Shown here piece by piece: positions 1 through 5,229 of a stretch of DNA of 5,229 nucleotides. The notes under the pieces were generated by a model. The model was not told the DNA's origin. It did not search any database and saw only the letters and a program-made list of their open reading frames with translations. The position numbers were made by a program, and so were the translations under genes. This DNA is from Planctomycetaceae bacterium (lineage in GTDB: Bacteria; Planctomycetota; Planctomycetia; Pirellulales; UBA1268): the NCBI GenBank assembly GCA_003509235.1, contig DONH01000458.1, positions 1 through 5,229 of the forward strand, given 5' to 3'. Within the stretch, counting starts at the first letter, position 1, and the number at the start of each line of letters is the position of its first letter.

Positions 1-214
1 ACATGAGTGCCAACCCAAGCCATCTGGGTGGAGAGACAACCTTTCGGCTTGCGGTACCCTGCCAGGCATTTGGAGTGATTGTTTCCTCAGGAGTGATCTG
101 AGCTGCTACCACCTGGCTTGAAAAGTCACTTAACGTAAAAGATTCAACCATCCGAAGTTGGATGCCAATAAAGAATACGATAAGACCGACGAGTAATATT
201 GTGTGACGTCTCAC
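1..214 (-). CDS. Membrane-anchored hypothetical protein, N-terminal part (runs off the left edge)
   Basis: This is an open frame of 71 codons that starts at a GTG (214-212) and is still open at the window edge. I do not recognise the family. The N-terminus is basic (MRRH) and is followed at once by a hydrophobic stretch, residues 5-21 (TILLVGLIVFFIGIQLR), which fits a signal anchor. The rest is polar and Ser/Thr/Gln/Pro-rich, so by the positive-inside rule it would lie outside the cytoplasm. Upstream in this frame there is a TAA near 276 and no ATG or TTG before the GTG. The next ATG (codon 26) falls after the membrane segment, so GTG is the most sensible start. A GGA nine bases upstream is only a weak ribosome binding site. 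The gene follows the ketosynthase in the same direction after a 189-base gap. The hydrophobic N-terminus makes a real gene likely; its function is unknown. Confidence 0.6.
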   Translation of the reverse strand, partial: MRRHTILLVGLIVFFIGIQLRMVESFTLSDFSSQVVAAQITPEETITPNAWQGTASRKVVSPPRWLGLALM

Positions 215-304
215 AGGAATTGTTCCACGAGTGGTGGGGAGTGGGGACCTTGCATTAAGGGAGATCGACCCGACTTATTTCCTGATTCAATCCAGACTGC
301 AGAT

Positions 305-322
305 TGACGGTTATGACGGTTG
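305..322. repeat. Two tandem 9-base copies, TGACGGTTA / TGACGGTTG
   Basis: Positions 305-313 and 314-322 are the same 9-base unit with one difference in the last base. On the minus strand this reads CAACCGTCA then TAACCGTCA. It lies in the gap between the ketosynthase stop (404) and the GTG start at 214, about 90-110 bases upstream of that start. The repeat is directly visible. A role as a protein binding site is a guess, and chance is possible for a repeat this short. Confidence 0.35.
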
Positions 323-403
323 ATACGGATGCAACAAAAAGGATCAGGATGGCAGATCCGTCGGCGTCTGCTTAGAACTCGAACCAGCAGAAAAGGCAAT
401 GAA

Positions 404-1672
404 TCAGTCGGCAGTAATTGCCACCACGGAAGCTTGCCCCATCGTGCTGAAATTGATAGCGATCGCTGTATTTGGCCGCCCTGTCATTGGTTTTTCATGG
501 ATAACGTTGATGGGACACGCCGGGTCACGAGTCTTATAGTTACGTGTCGGAGGAATCGTTCCAGATTCAACTGCTAGCACGCTGGCGGCTAATTCAAGAA
601 GGCCACTGCCGGCACCTGCATGGCCGAAGTTCCCCTTTGGTGCCGTCACAGGCGTATCACCAACGACAGCGGCAATAGCTTGTGCTTCAGCAGTATCCAT
701 AGGTCCAGTACTAAGACCATGCGCATTTATGTGACCAAGTGTCTTGGTATCAAGGCCGGATTGTTTCAGCACGGTCCGTAACGCCATTTCAACACCGCGT
801 CCCGTCGGAAGACTCTCTTGCTTTCTCGGTTCACAGCATGCCGCTGTTGCAAGAATTCGGCTCCGAATATGCGCATTACGCTTCTCAGCGTGCTCTCTCG
901 ATTCGAGAACAAGAACAGCGGCGCCCTCTCCATTCACAAGCCCATCTCGATGAAGATCAAAGGGCCGACATGCCGATTCAAAGTCCCCGCTCCGCTTCGA
1001 AAGAGATGCATTTCCTCGTGCGACCAGTGCTGTTGGGTGCAATCGACTTCCAGTACCACCTGCAAGCATGACGTCAGCCCAGCCTCGCTGTATGACAGTC
1101 GCTGCTTCAGAGACAGCCAGTAAACTTGAAACATCCCCCAGAACAATCGTGTTATTAGGACCACGAGCATCTTGTGCAATCGCGATATGCGAAGCCGTCA
1201 TGTTCGGCAGGTGCTTGAGTAGCCAGAGTGGTTGTAATTCCTCTTGTATCGCTTCAGCCCACTGGTCATATGAAAATGTACCAGCTGCATCTTTAGCACG
1301 GCGATAGGTCGTTTCAAGATCATCAAGATCTGCATAGATCATGTCATTCCCAAAGACGACTCCGAATCGATCTGGATCAAGATGTTCACTTGCTACGCCA
1401 GCATCGGCCATGGCGAGGTCTGCTGCAGCAAAACCAAATTGGATATCCCGACTCATAACCTTCAAACTTTTGCGGGGCCGCACATGGAGTTTGGGGTCGA
1501 AACTAGGAACCTGTCCACCAAAGCGAACGGTAAGACCATGTGCATCAAAAAGATCGATAGGTCGTATTCCATTCTCACCTTCGAGGAGCGCATGCCAAAA
1601 AGCATCAGCGCCAATTCCTATGGGGCTGATGACTCCGACACCAGTAATGACAACATCCGATTTATTCTGCAT
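404..1672 (-). CDS. FabF/KAS II-like beta-ketoacyl synthase with Asp at the catalytic Cys position
   Basis: This 422-residue protein has the length and motif order of FabF/KAS II condensing enzymes of fatty acid and polyketide synthesis, which act in the cytoplasm on acyl-ACP. The N-terminus VVITGVGVISPIG (residues 7-19) is the usual family opening and supports the ATG at 1672, although no clear ribosome binding site precedes it. FRDG/GEGA-type motifs are present (HRDGLVNGEGA, 241-251). The two catalytic histidines are in place: H318 in NAHG and H351 in KGNFGHAGAGSG, with the conserved Lys at 346. At the nucleophile position, where FabF has TACTSG or similar, this protein reads LGDVSSL, so Asp180 replaces Cys (codon GAT at 1135-1133). 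The C-terminal GFGG gating loop is also changed, to STMG (409-412). Known family members without the Cys include chain-length factors and decarboxylating KSQ domains, which usually carry Gln. Ordinary condensation is therefore unlikely. It may be a decarboxylase, a partner subunit of another ketosynthase, or a structural protein. No carrier protein gene is adjacent in the window. Confidence 0.93.
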   Translation of the reverse strand: MQNKSDVVITGVGVISPIGIGADAFWHALLEGENGIRPIDLFDAHGLTVRFGGQVPSFDPKLHVRPRKSLKVMSRDIQFGFAAADLAMADAGVASEHLDPDRFGVVFGNDMIYADLDDLETTYRRAKDAAGTFSYDQWAEAIQEELQPLWLLKHLPNMTASHIAIAQDARGPNNTIVLGDVSSLLAVSEAATVIQRGWADVMLAGGTGSRLHPTALVARGNASLSKRSGDFESACRPFDLHRDGLVNGEGAAVLVLESREHAEKRNAHIRSRILATAACCEPRKQESLPTGRGVEMALRTVLKQSGLDTKTLGHINAHGLSTGPMDTAEAQAIAAVVGDTPVTAPKGNFGHAGAGSGLLELAASVLAVESGTIPPTRNYKTRDPACPINVIHEKPMTGRPNTAIAINFSTMGQASVVAITAD

Positions 1673-1705
1673 TGTTTGACTCGCATTAGGTTATCGGATG
1701 ACAAC

Positions 1706-1731
1706 AAAAAAGAACTCAAGTCGACTCTTGA
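1706..1731 (-). terminator. Possible weak intrinsic terminator between the nuclease and ketosynthase genes
   Basis: On the minus strand the sequence TCAAG-AGTCGA-CTTGA (1731-1716) can form a five-pair stem with a six-base loop. After four bases (1715-1712) it is followed by a run of six T (1711-1706). It sits 29 bases past the nuclease stop and ahead of the ketosynthase start, which is a sensible place. The stem is short and not GC-rich and the T-run is offset, so termination would be partial at best. Confidence 0.3.
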
Positions 1732-1759
1732 TTGCCTGCATAAGTCGTCGTGAATGGTG

Positions 1760-2275
1760 TTATTGCCGGGGGTGGGTGGCTCGCCAGGTAGCCGGTCGAA
1801 CGGGATCGGGTGCTTCCCATAGGCCAATCCGGCCTTTTTTCGCACCCTTCTCTGCAGCCACCAAATCAGTGGGTGGCGAATAGCGATCAAAGACCCAAGC
1901 GAGTCCTTCAGCAACAAGTTCCCGGTTAATATTCCTGTCATTCACCCAGAGAGTTGCAAGAAGACGGTCATATTGATCACGACCATTTGATGTCATGTGA
2001 AATGGAGTTTTGGTTAACTTTTGAGCGAGTGACTGTTGGGCTGCTTGTCCATAAGGCTGCCGATACTCAGGAGCATCAATATCTGCAAGTCGAACTTTTT
2101 CAACATGACCGTTTTGATTAACAACTGTTACCGTATCGCCGTCATGAACTTTTCGAACGGTCCATGTTGTTTTGGATAAAGAATGCGTGTCTTGCTGACG
2201 ACGACACTCACCAATCGTCAAGATGGGGACAACAAGAGCAAGTGCACCGAGTAGTTTGTAGAGCTTGGAATACAT
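1760..2275 (-). CDS. Exported thermonuclease, staphylococcal nuclease (SNase) family
   Basis: This is a single SNase-like OB-fold domain of about 120 residues behind a signal sequence, 171 residues from the ATG at 2275. Staphylococcal nuclease is a calcium-dependent phosphodiesterase that cuts DNA and RNA. All its key residues are seen with the right spacing: DGDT (45-48, matching D19/D21), R62 (R35), D67 and E70 in DIDAPE (D40, E43), and R104 in the DQYDR segment (R87). NREL and EGLAWVF are also typical of the family. Residues 1-24 form a basic then hydrophobic segment (LLGALALVVPILTIG) ending in a Cys, so the protein is probably exported. The Cys context (IGEC) is a poor lipobox. An upstream in-frame ATG at 2329 would add 18 residues and give 189. 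I prefer 2275 because it gives a normal signal peptide and because a promoter-like TTGACA overlaps the upstream start; neither start has a good ribosome binding site. Likely roles are nucleic acid scavenging or defence outside the cell membrane. Confidence 0.92.
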   Translation of the reverse strand: MYSKLYKLLGALALVVPILTIGECRRQQDTHSLSKTTWTVRKVHDGDTVTVVNQNGHVEKVRLADIDAPEYRQPYGQAAQQSLAQKLTKTPFHMTSNGRDQYDRLLATLWVNDRNINRELVAEGLAWVFDRYSPPTDLVAAEKGAKKGRIGLWEAPDPVRPATWRATHPRQ

Positions 2276-2307
2276 TCGCCGTTGCCACAGAGAAGACTTT
2301 GATAGGA

Positions 2308-2337
2308 AATATGCACTTCTATCTAGCATACTGTCAA
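2308..2337 (-). promoter_or_regulatory. Possible sigma-70-type promoter for the nuclease gene
   Basis: On the minus strand there is an exact TTGACA (2337-2332), an 18-base spacer, and CATATT (2313-2308), which matches four of the six bases of TATAAT. Transcription would start near 2301, giving a leader of about 26 bases before the ATG at 2275. If this is used, the upstream ATG at 2329 cannot be the start on that transcript. Promoters outside well-studied bacteria vary, and hexamer matches of this quality also occur by chance. Confidence 0.35.
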
Positions 2338-2396
2338 ACCAAGGTATTCCGTGCTCTTCTACTCACTATGAAGATGGTGGTGTGACCAGAAAATTT

Positions 2397-3197
2397 TTAC
2401 GAAGGACGTCCACCGGGTGGACCCCGACGTCCTGGAGGTCCACCGCCTCGGCCAGGTTCCATACCGAGTTGTTCACGACGTTCGTTCATGGCACGTCTGT
2501 ATTCTGTCCGGAGAGCTCTTTCGTCTGGAGATGAGTTGTCGAGGCGGCGCTTCATCCAATCGTTCCGGGTGTCTTCCGTTCGCTGCCCGCCACGACCTCC
2601 AGGACCTGATTCACCACCGGCGTTTTGCCCACGCCCTCGGCCTTCCTGTCCACCACCATTTCGACCGTTCTCTGCAGTCTGGCCATTCGCGTTGGCTTGC
2701 TCACGGGCAGCCCTTTCAGCTGCCCATCGTTCTCGACGCTCTTTGCTGCGTACCTCTTCAGCCTTTATTCGTCTGTCCATTTCGGCCTGGCGTTGCTCGG
2801 GGGGAAGTGCAAAATATGACTGGGTAGCTGCCCGTTCACGGGCATTAAAGAGTCGTCCGATATCTTGGCGAATCTGACCACGATATTTTTCAGGAACATC
2901 TCGAAATTTTTGGAACCACTCACCCATGTCAGGGCCTGAAGATCCATAGGGAATTTCATTTCGAGCTACTCTGGCAAGACGAGCAACCTCTTCATCGACC
3001 ATTAAATGGATTTCAGCAACAGCCTCAGGCTCAGTGAATCCACCACTCCACCAGCTACCGAGAAGAAAGAGTAGTACGATACACGTACCAGCGACAGCAA
3101 TACGAGATAGCCACTTCTTCCGCTTGGAGTGGCTATTGCCGGATTGCTGGCTCACAGCAGCACGGATTGAATCACGAGTTTTTGAGGAAGCACTCAT
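2397..3197 (-). CDS. Membrane-anchored hypothetical protein with Gly/Arg-rich low-complexity tail
   Basis: This 266-residue protein is not one I recognise. Residues 1-31 are polar and end in a basic patch (KRKKW). Residues 32-49 form one membrane segment (AVAGTCIVLLFLLGSWW), and the remaining 215 residues would be periplasmic, as in a single-pass signal anchor protein. Residues 58-128 look folded and mostly helical (DEEVARLARVAR, WFQKFRDVPEKYRGQIRQDIGRLF). Then comes YFALPPEQRQAEMDRRI (128-144), which resembles the short ALPPEQR-type motif seen in many planctomycete exported proteins, and a highly charged helix to about 168. Residues 170-207 are Gly/Asn/Arg-rich and probably disordered. A short charged segment (208-245) leads to a Gly/Arg/Pro tail (248-266). 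The ATG at 3197 has a strong ribosome binding site. The gap to the nuclease gene is 67-121 bases depending on that gene's start. Function is unknown; an envelope-binding or scaffolding role is only a guess. Confidence 0.85.
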   Translation of the reverse strand: MSASSKTRDSIRAAVSQQSGNSHSKRKKWLSRIAVAGTCIVLLFLLGSWWSGGFTEPEAVAEIHLMVDEEVARLARVARNEIPYGSSGPDMGEWFQKFRDVPEKYRGQIRQDIGRLFNARERAATQSYFALPPEQRQAEMDRRIKAEEVRSKERRERWAAERAAREQANANGQTAENGRNGGGQEGRGRGQNAGGESGPGGRGGQRTEDTRNDWMKRRLDNSSPDERALRTEYRRAMNERREQLGMEPGRGGGPPGRRGPPGGRPS

Positions 3198-3203
3198 GCC
3201 CTT

Positions 3204-3208
3204 CTCCT
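3204..3208 (-). promoter_or_regulatory. Ribosome binding site AGGAG for the membrane-anchored protein
   Basis: AGGAG on the minus strand (3208-3204) ends six bases before the ATG at 3197, which is close to ideal spacing. It fixes the start of the 266-residue protein. It is one of only two clear ribosome binding sites on this strand. Confidence 0.75.
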
Positions 3209-3374
3209 AAAAAGTCATTCAGGAAATATTATTCGCAACGATACAAACACATTACTACACAAGAGGCCTAAAGAGTGAAACGATTCAGACAAGAAGAAGT
3301 TCTGGAATGTAATAATACCATCGAATCTACGCAAAAAAGAGACCAGTTCGAAATCCTGACAGGCCATGTTTTGA

Positions 3375-5195
3375 TTATAGTTCGATAACAAGTGGCTCAC
3401 GAGCGGCGGAATGAGTCCACATCTGTGTAACCGATGCGTTATTTACCGAAACGGTGATTTCATAGTCACCAAAGAATGCTTTGGTTTTCACTTGTCCTTT
3501 TGCGTCTGTCTGCATGTCTGTATTTGTGGCCCACGTTTTGTGTACAAGGTCTCGCCATATTTTGATAGCGGGTCGTTCAGTCCAATCTTTTCGAATCAGC
3601 GTCCCCTCAGGTTTCCAATGATAGCCAGCCCAGAAACCCCAGTTAATAAAGGCCGTCATCTTGGGATGGCTAAATGAAAGTGTCAGTACATCCCGTAGAT
3701 AATCGGCATGCAGTTCATCATCGTTACAAACAAAGTCATACTCAGTTACAACGAGCCGATCGACAAGTGGTGCAAACCGTTCGTACCGTCGCCAGAGGTC
3801 TTCCATGCCTCGTAAGTTGTTGATTGAAAAATGACTCTGAAAACCAATGCCGTCTGCCTTTGAGGATGCCTGTTCTTGAAAAGTTTTCATGAACGTAAAA
3901 AACTTTTCCTCACGAGCATTGTCGAAGAGCGCTTCATTGACTATCAGTTCGGCAGATGTCATCGTTCGTTGTTCAGCCAGAAGTTCTGAATAGATCGAAG
4001 GTCCAAAGACATCACGAAGATCTTTTTGGAATCGAATAGGATGGTTAATGGCGTCCCATTCATGGATGAAATCTTTTGTTTTGTGAAGAACATAGTTTTC
4101 ATGTTCTTGTATAGACGAGAGGATTTTTTCAGGTTCACCGGCTGTGACAAAAGCGTTGCTCCATGGTTTCAAGTTCCCCCAGACAAGTGTGTGCCCTCGC
4201 ATGGGGAGTCGACGGTCGTGAGCCCAATGTAATGTGTTTGTTAGATCAGAGAGAAGCTGGTTCGCATAGTTTCCATTTTTTGCATGAGGGGTGTGTTGGG
4301 GTATCAGGGCAGGTACAGGAACGAGAGCGTGAAAGAGTTCTTCAAATGTTTGCCTATACCGAATGGCATCAGGGCTCATGTCATCAACGAGACGAACCTG
4401 AAAAGTGCTCCCAAAACCAAAAGCGTGACGACGCATTCGTATGCGCACGTCAGCTTGTTGAATAGCGTTTCCGTGCGGATCGAGTACACGAACAATCAGC
4501 GGTGCTGTTCGGTATTTTGCTATTCGTGTGTCCGCATCCTGTCTCCAGGGAGCATCTGGTTCACGGCCCTGATACCCAGCTTCCATCATGGGCAGTCGTG
4601 ACATATCAAAACCAGTTGGTGCCACATAAAGCCGGACATCCTCAATTTCAATACGTTGTGGCTGGATGTCAAAACTCAGGCGAATTTTTCCTGTATCTGC
4701 GGCAACTGGTTTGGCTGCTCGAAACGGGTGAAAGTACCATCCCCACTCGTGACCAATTGTGCCTTTGTGGTAGAGCGCTGTCTGCCGAAGCGTCTCCCGG
4801 TCACCGACGTGAATAAGGACTCGTCCGGGGCGCGGGTCATTTGCATTGTTGTCCGCATCAACTATTCGGCATCGGACAGCTACAAAGCCGACATCATCCT
4901 CTTTTAGTGGGACATCGAACGTTTTCGAGAACGCTAGTTTATTTCCCTTTCCGAGATTCCCCGTTGACTCTGCCAACCAAACAAAGCCATCTCCCGCAGG
5001 TAATTTTTTGAAGTGACCTGTTTCTACCGGCGAAGGTAATGTTTTCGGAAGACCGCTCTCGAGGACCTGAGTGAGTTCATCAGGAAGAAAAGGTAACGAC
5101 TGCGCCGTGCAGATGGTGCTCAATGTAAAAATGGAACTAAAGATCATCACGGCCAAGAAGAAGTAATGAAGAACGATTCGATGGGTTCCATTCAT
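3375..5195 (-). CDS. Secreted GH10-like (xylanase-fold) protein lacking the acid/base Glu
   Basis: This 606-residue protein has a signal peptide (residues 1-31, hydrophobic core LHYFFLAVMIFSSIF, likely cut after CTA). A beta-rich module follows, about 55-195, and is probably a carbohydrate-binding-type sandwich. The glycoside hydrolase family 10 barrel spans about 233-555, and a short beta-rich C-terminal piece contains FFGDYEITVSV. GH10 enzymes cut beta-1,4-xylan with two glutamates. Recognisable motifs are RGHTLVW (333-339), WDAIN (380-384), GIGFQSHF (450-456), VTEYDF (483-488, nucleophile Glu485) and INWGFW (517-522). At the acid/base position, where GH10 has NE, this protein has N384-H385 (codon CAT at 4043-4041). 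The usual ENxMKW segment is replaced by VPVPALIP (292-299), and the His after LVW is Gly340. Hydrolysis by the standard mechanism is therefore doubtful; sugar binding or altered chemistry are alternatives. I chose the ATG at 5195 because GGAG lies six bases upstream; a TTG at 5207 is in frame but overlaps that site. It stands 177 bases ahead of the next gene. Confidence 0.9.
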   Translation of the reverse strand: MNGTHRIVLHYFFLAVMIFSSIFTLSTICTAQSLPFLPDELTQVLESGLPKTLPSPVETGHFKKLPAGDGFVWLAESTGNLGKGNKLAFSKTFDVPLKEDDVGFVAVRCRIVDADNNANDPRPGRVLIHVGDRETLRQTALYHKGTIGHEWGWYFHPFRAAKPVAADTGKIRLSFDIQPQRIEIEDVRLYVAPTGFDMSRLPMMEAGYQGREPDAPWRQDADTRIAKYRTAPLIVRVLDPHGNAIQQADVRIRMRRHAFGFGSTFQVRLVDDMSPDAIRYRQTFEELFHALVPVPALIPQHTPHAKNGNYANQLLSDLTNTLHWAHDRRLPMRGHTLVWGNLKPWSNAFVTAGEPEKILSSIQEHENYVLHKTKDFIHEWDAINHPIRFQKDLRDVFGPSIYSELLAEQRTMTSAELIVNEALFDNAREEKFFTFMKTFQEQASSKADGIGFQSHFSINNLRGMEDLWRRYERFAPLVDRLVVTEYDFVCNDDELHADYLRDVLTLSFSHPKMTAFINWGFWAGYHWKPEGTLIRKDWTERPAIKIWRDLVHKTWATNTDMQTDAKGQVKTKAFFGDYEITVSVNNASVTQMWTHSAAREPLVIEL

Positions 5196-5201
5196 CAGTT
5201 T

Positions 5202-5205
5202 CTCC
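5202..5205 (-). promoter_or_regulatory. Ribosome binding site GGAG that sets the start of the GH10-like protein
   Basis: GGAG on the minus strand (5205-5202) is six bases before the ATG at 5195. It decides between that ATG and an in-frame TTG at 5207, because the TTG overlaps the site itself and has only pyrimidine-rich sequence upstream. Confidence 0.7.
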
Positions 5206-5229
5206 AAACGATAAAGGAGGAAAGCGGTT

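Noticed and set aside
211..399. Minus-strand open frame of 62 codons in the gap after the ketosynthase
   Set aside because: It is Arg/Pro/Ser-rich with no hydrophobic core or motif, has no ribosome binding site, and overlaps the start of the more convincing GTG-initiated frame at 214.
739..1123. Plus-strand open frames of 69-110 codons
   Set aside because: They lie wholly within the ketosynthase gene on the other strand, have no family resemblance, and have compositions expected from antisense reading.
1382..1753. Plus-strand open frame of 123 codons
   Set aside because: It is antisense to the 5' part of the ketosynthase and the gap before it. Its residues show no recognisable domain, and the minus-strand gene has clear motifs.
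1618..1941. Minus-strand open frame of 107 codons across the nuclease/ketosynthase junction
   Set aside because: It overlaps both real genes in another frame, including the conserved C-terminal part of the nuclease, and resembles no protein family.
2417..2877. Plus-strand open frames of 129 and 136 codons
   Set aside because: They arise opposite the GC-rich, low-complexity part of the membrane-anchored gene, where stop codons are rare by composition. The minus-strand gene has a strong ribosome binding site.
3198..3374. Gap between the GH10-like gene and the membrane-anchored gene, including a 61-codon minus frame at 3215-3400
   Set aside because: The frame overlaps the end of the GH10-like gene and resembles nothing known. 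I looked for a terminator and found only a run of six T (near 3335-3340) without a convincing stem. AT-rich stretches near 3225-3235 resemble a -10 box but have no matching -35.
4163..4816. Plus-strand open frames of 100-105 codons opposite the GH10-like gene
   Set aside because: They are antisense to the barrel and sandwich regions, whose minus-strand reading carries recognisable GH10 motifs.
1..5229. CRISPR array, tRNA or rRNA gene, insertion sequence, attachment site, defence system
   Set aside because: Reading both strands showed no spaced repeats, no cloverleaf-like segment, no transposase or integrase motifs, and no terminal inverted repeats. The nuclease is a standard exported SNase and alone does not indicate a defence system.

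Overview
The window reads as a piece of a bacterial chromosome with about 50% GC by eye. All five supportable genes lie on the minus strand, so they are read from right to left. The best guess for the host is a member of the Planctomycetota. This rests on gene style: a secreted GH10-like protein with a beta-sandwich before the barrel, a membrane-anchored protein with a low-complexity Gly/Arg tail, and a divergent stand-alone ketosynthase. No marker gene confirms it. There are no tRNA or rRNA genes, CRISPR arrays, insertion sequences or phage genes.

Layout in the order of transcription: (1) 5195-3375, a secreted protein with a GH10 (xylanase-type) fold whose acid/base glutamate position is histidine. 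(2) A 177-base gap. (3) 3197-2397, an unrecognised protein with one membrane anchor and a Gly/Arg/Pro-rich tail, behind a strong ribosome binding site. (4) 2275-1760 (or from 2329), a complete, probably exported nuclease of the staphylococcal nuclease family, with a possible promoter just upstream. (5) A weak possible terminator, then 1672-404, a FabF/KAS II-like ketosynthase whose catalytic cysteine position is aspartate. (6) A 189-base gap holding a short tandem repeat. (7) 214-1, the start of a small membrane-anchored protein that runs off the left edge.

The genes do not form an obvious pathway. Gaps of about 90 to 190 bases and at least one possible internal promoter argue against one tight operon. 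A shared theme is the cell envelope: four of the five products have a signal peptide or membrane anchor. The ketosynthase is the only cytoplasmic enzyme.

The main point of interest is that two of the three recognisable enzymes keep their fold motifs but have changed catalytic positions. The GH10 protein has lost the acid/base Glu and several substrate-contact residues while keeping the nucleophile. The ketosynthase has Asp for Cys while keeping both His and the Lys. Both reading frames are long and intact, so these look like maintained proteins with altered or lost chemistry rather than decaying genes.
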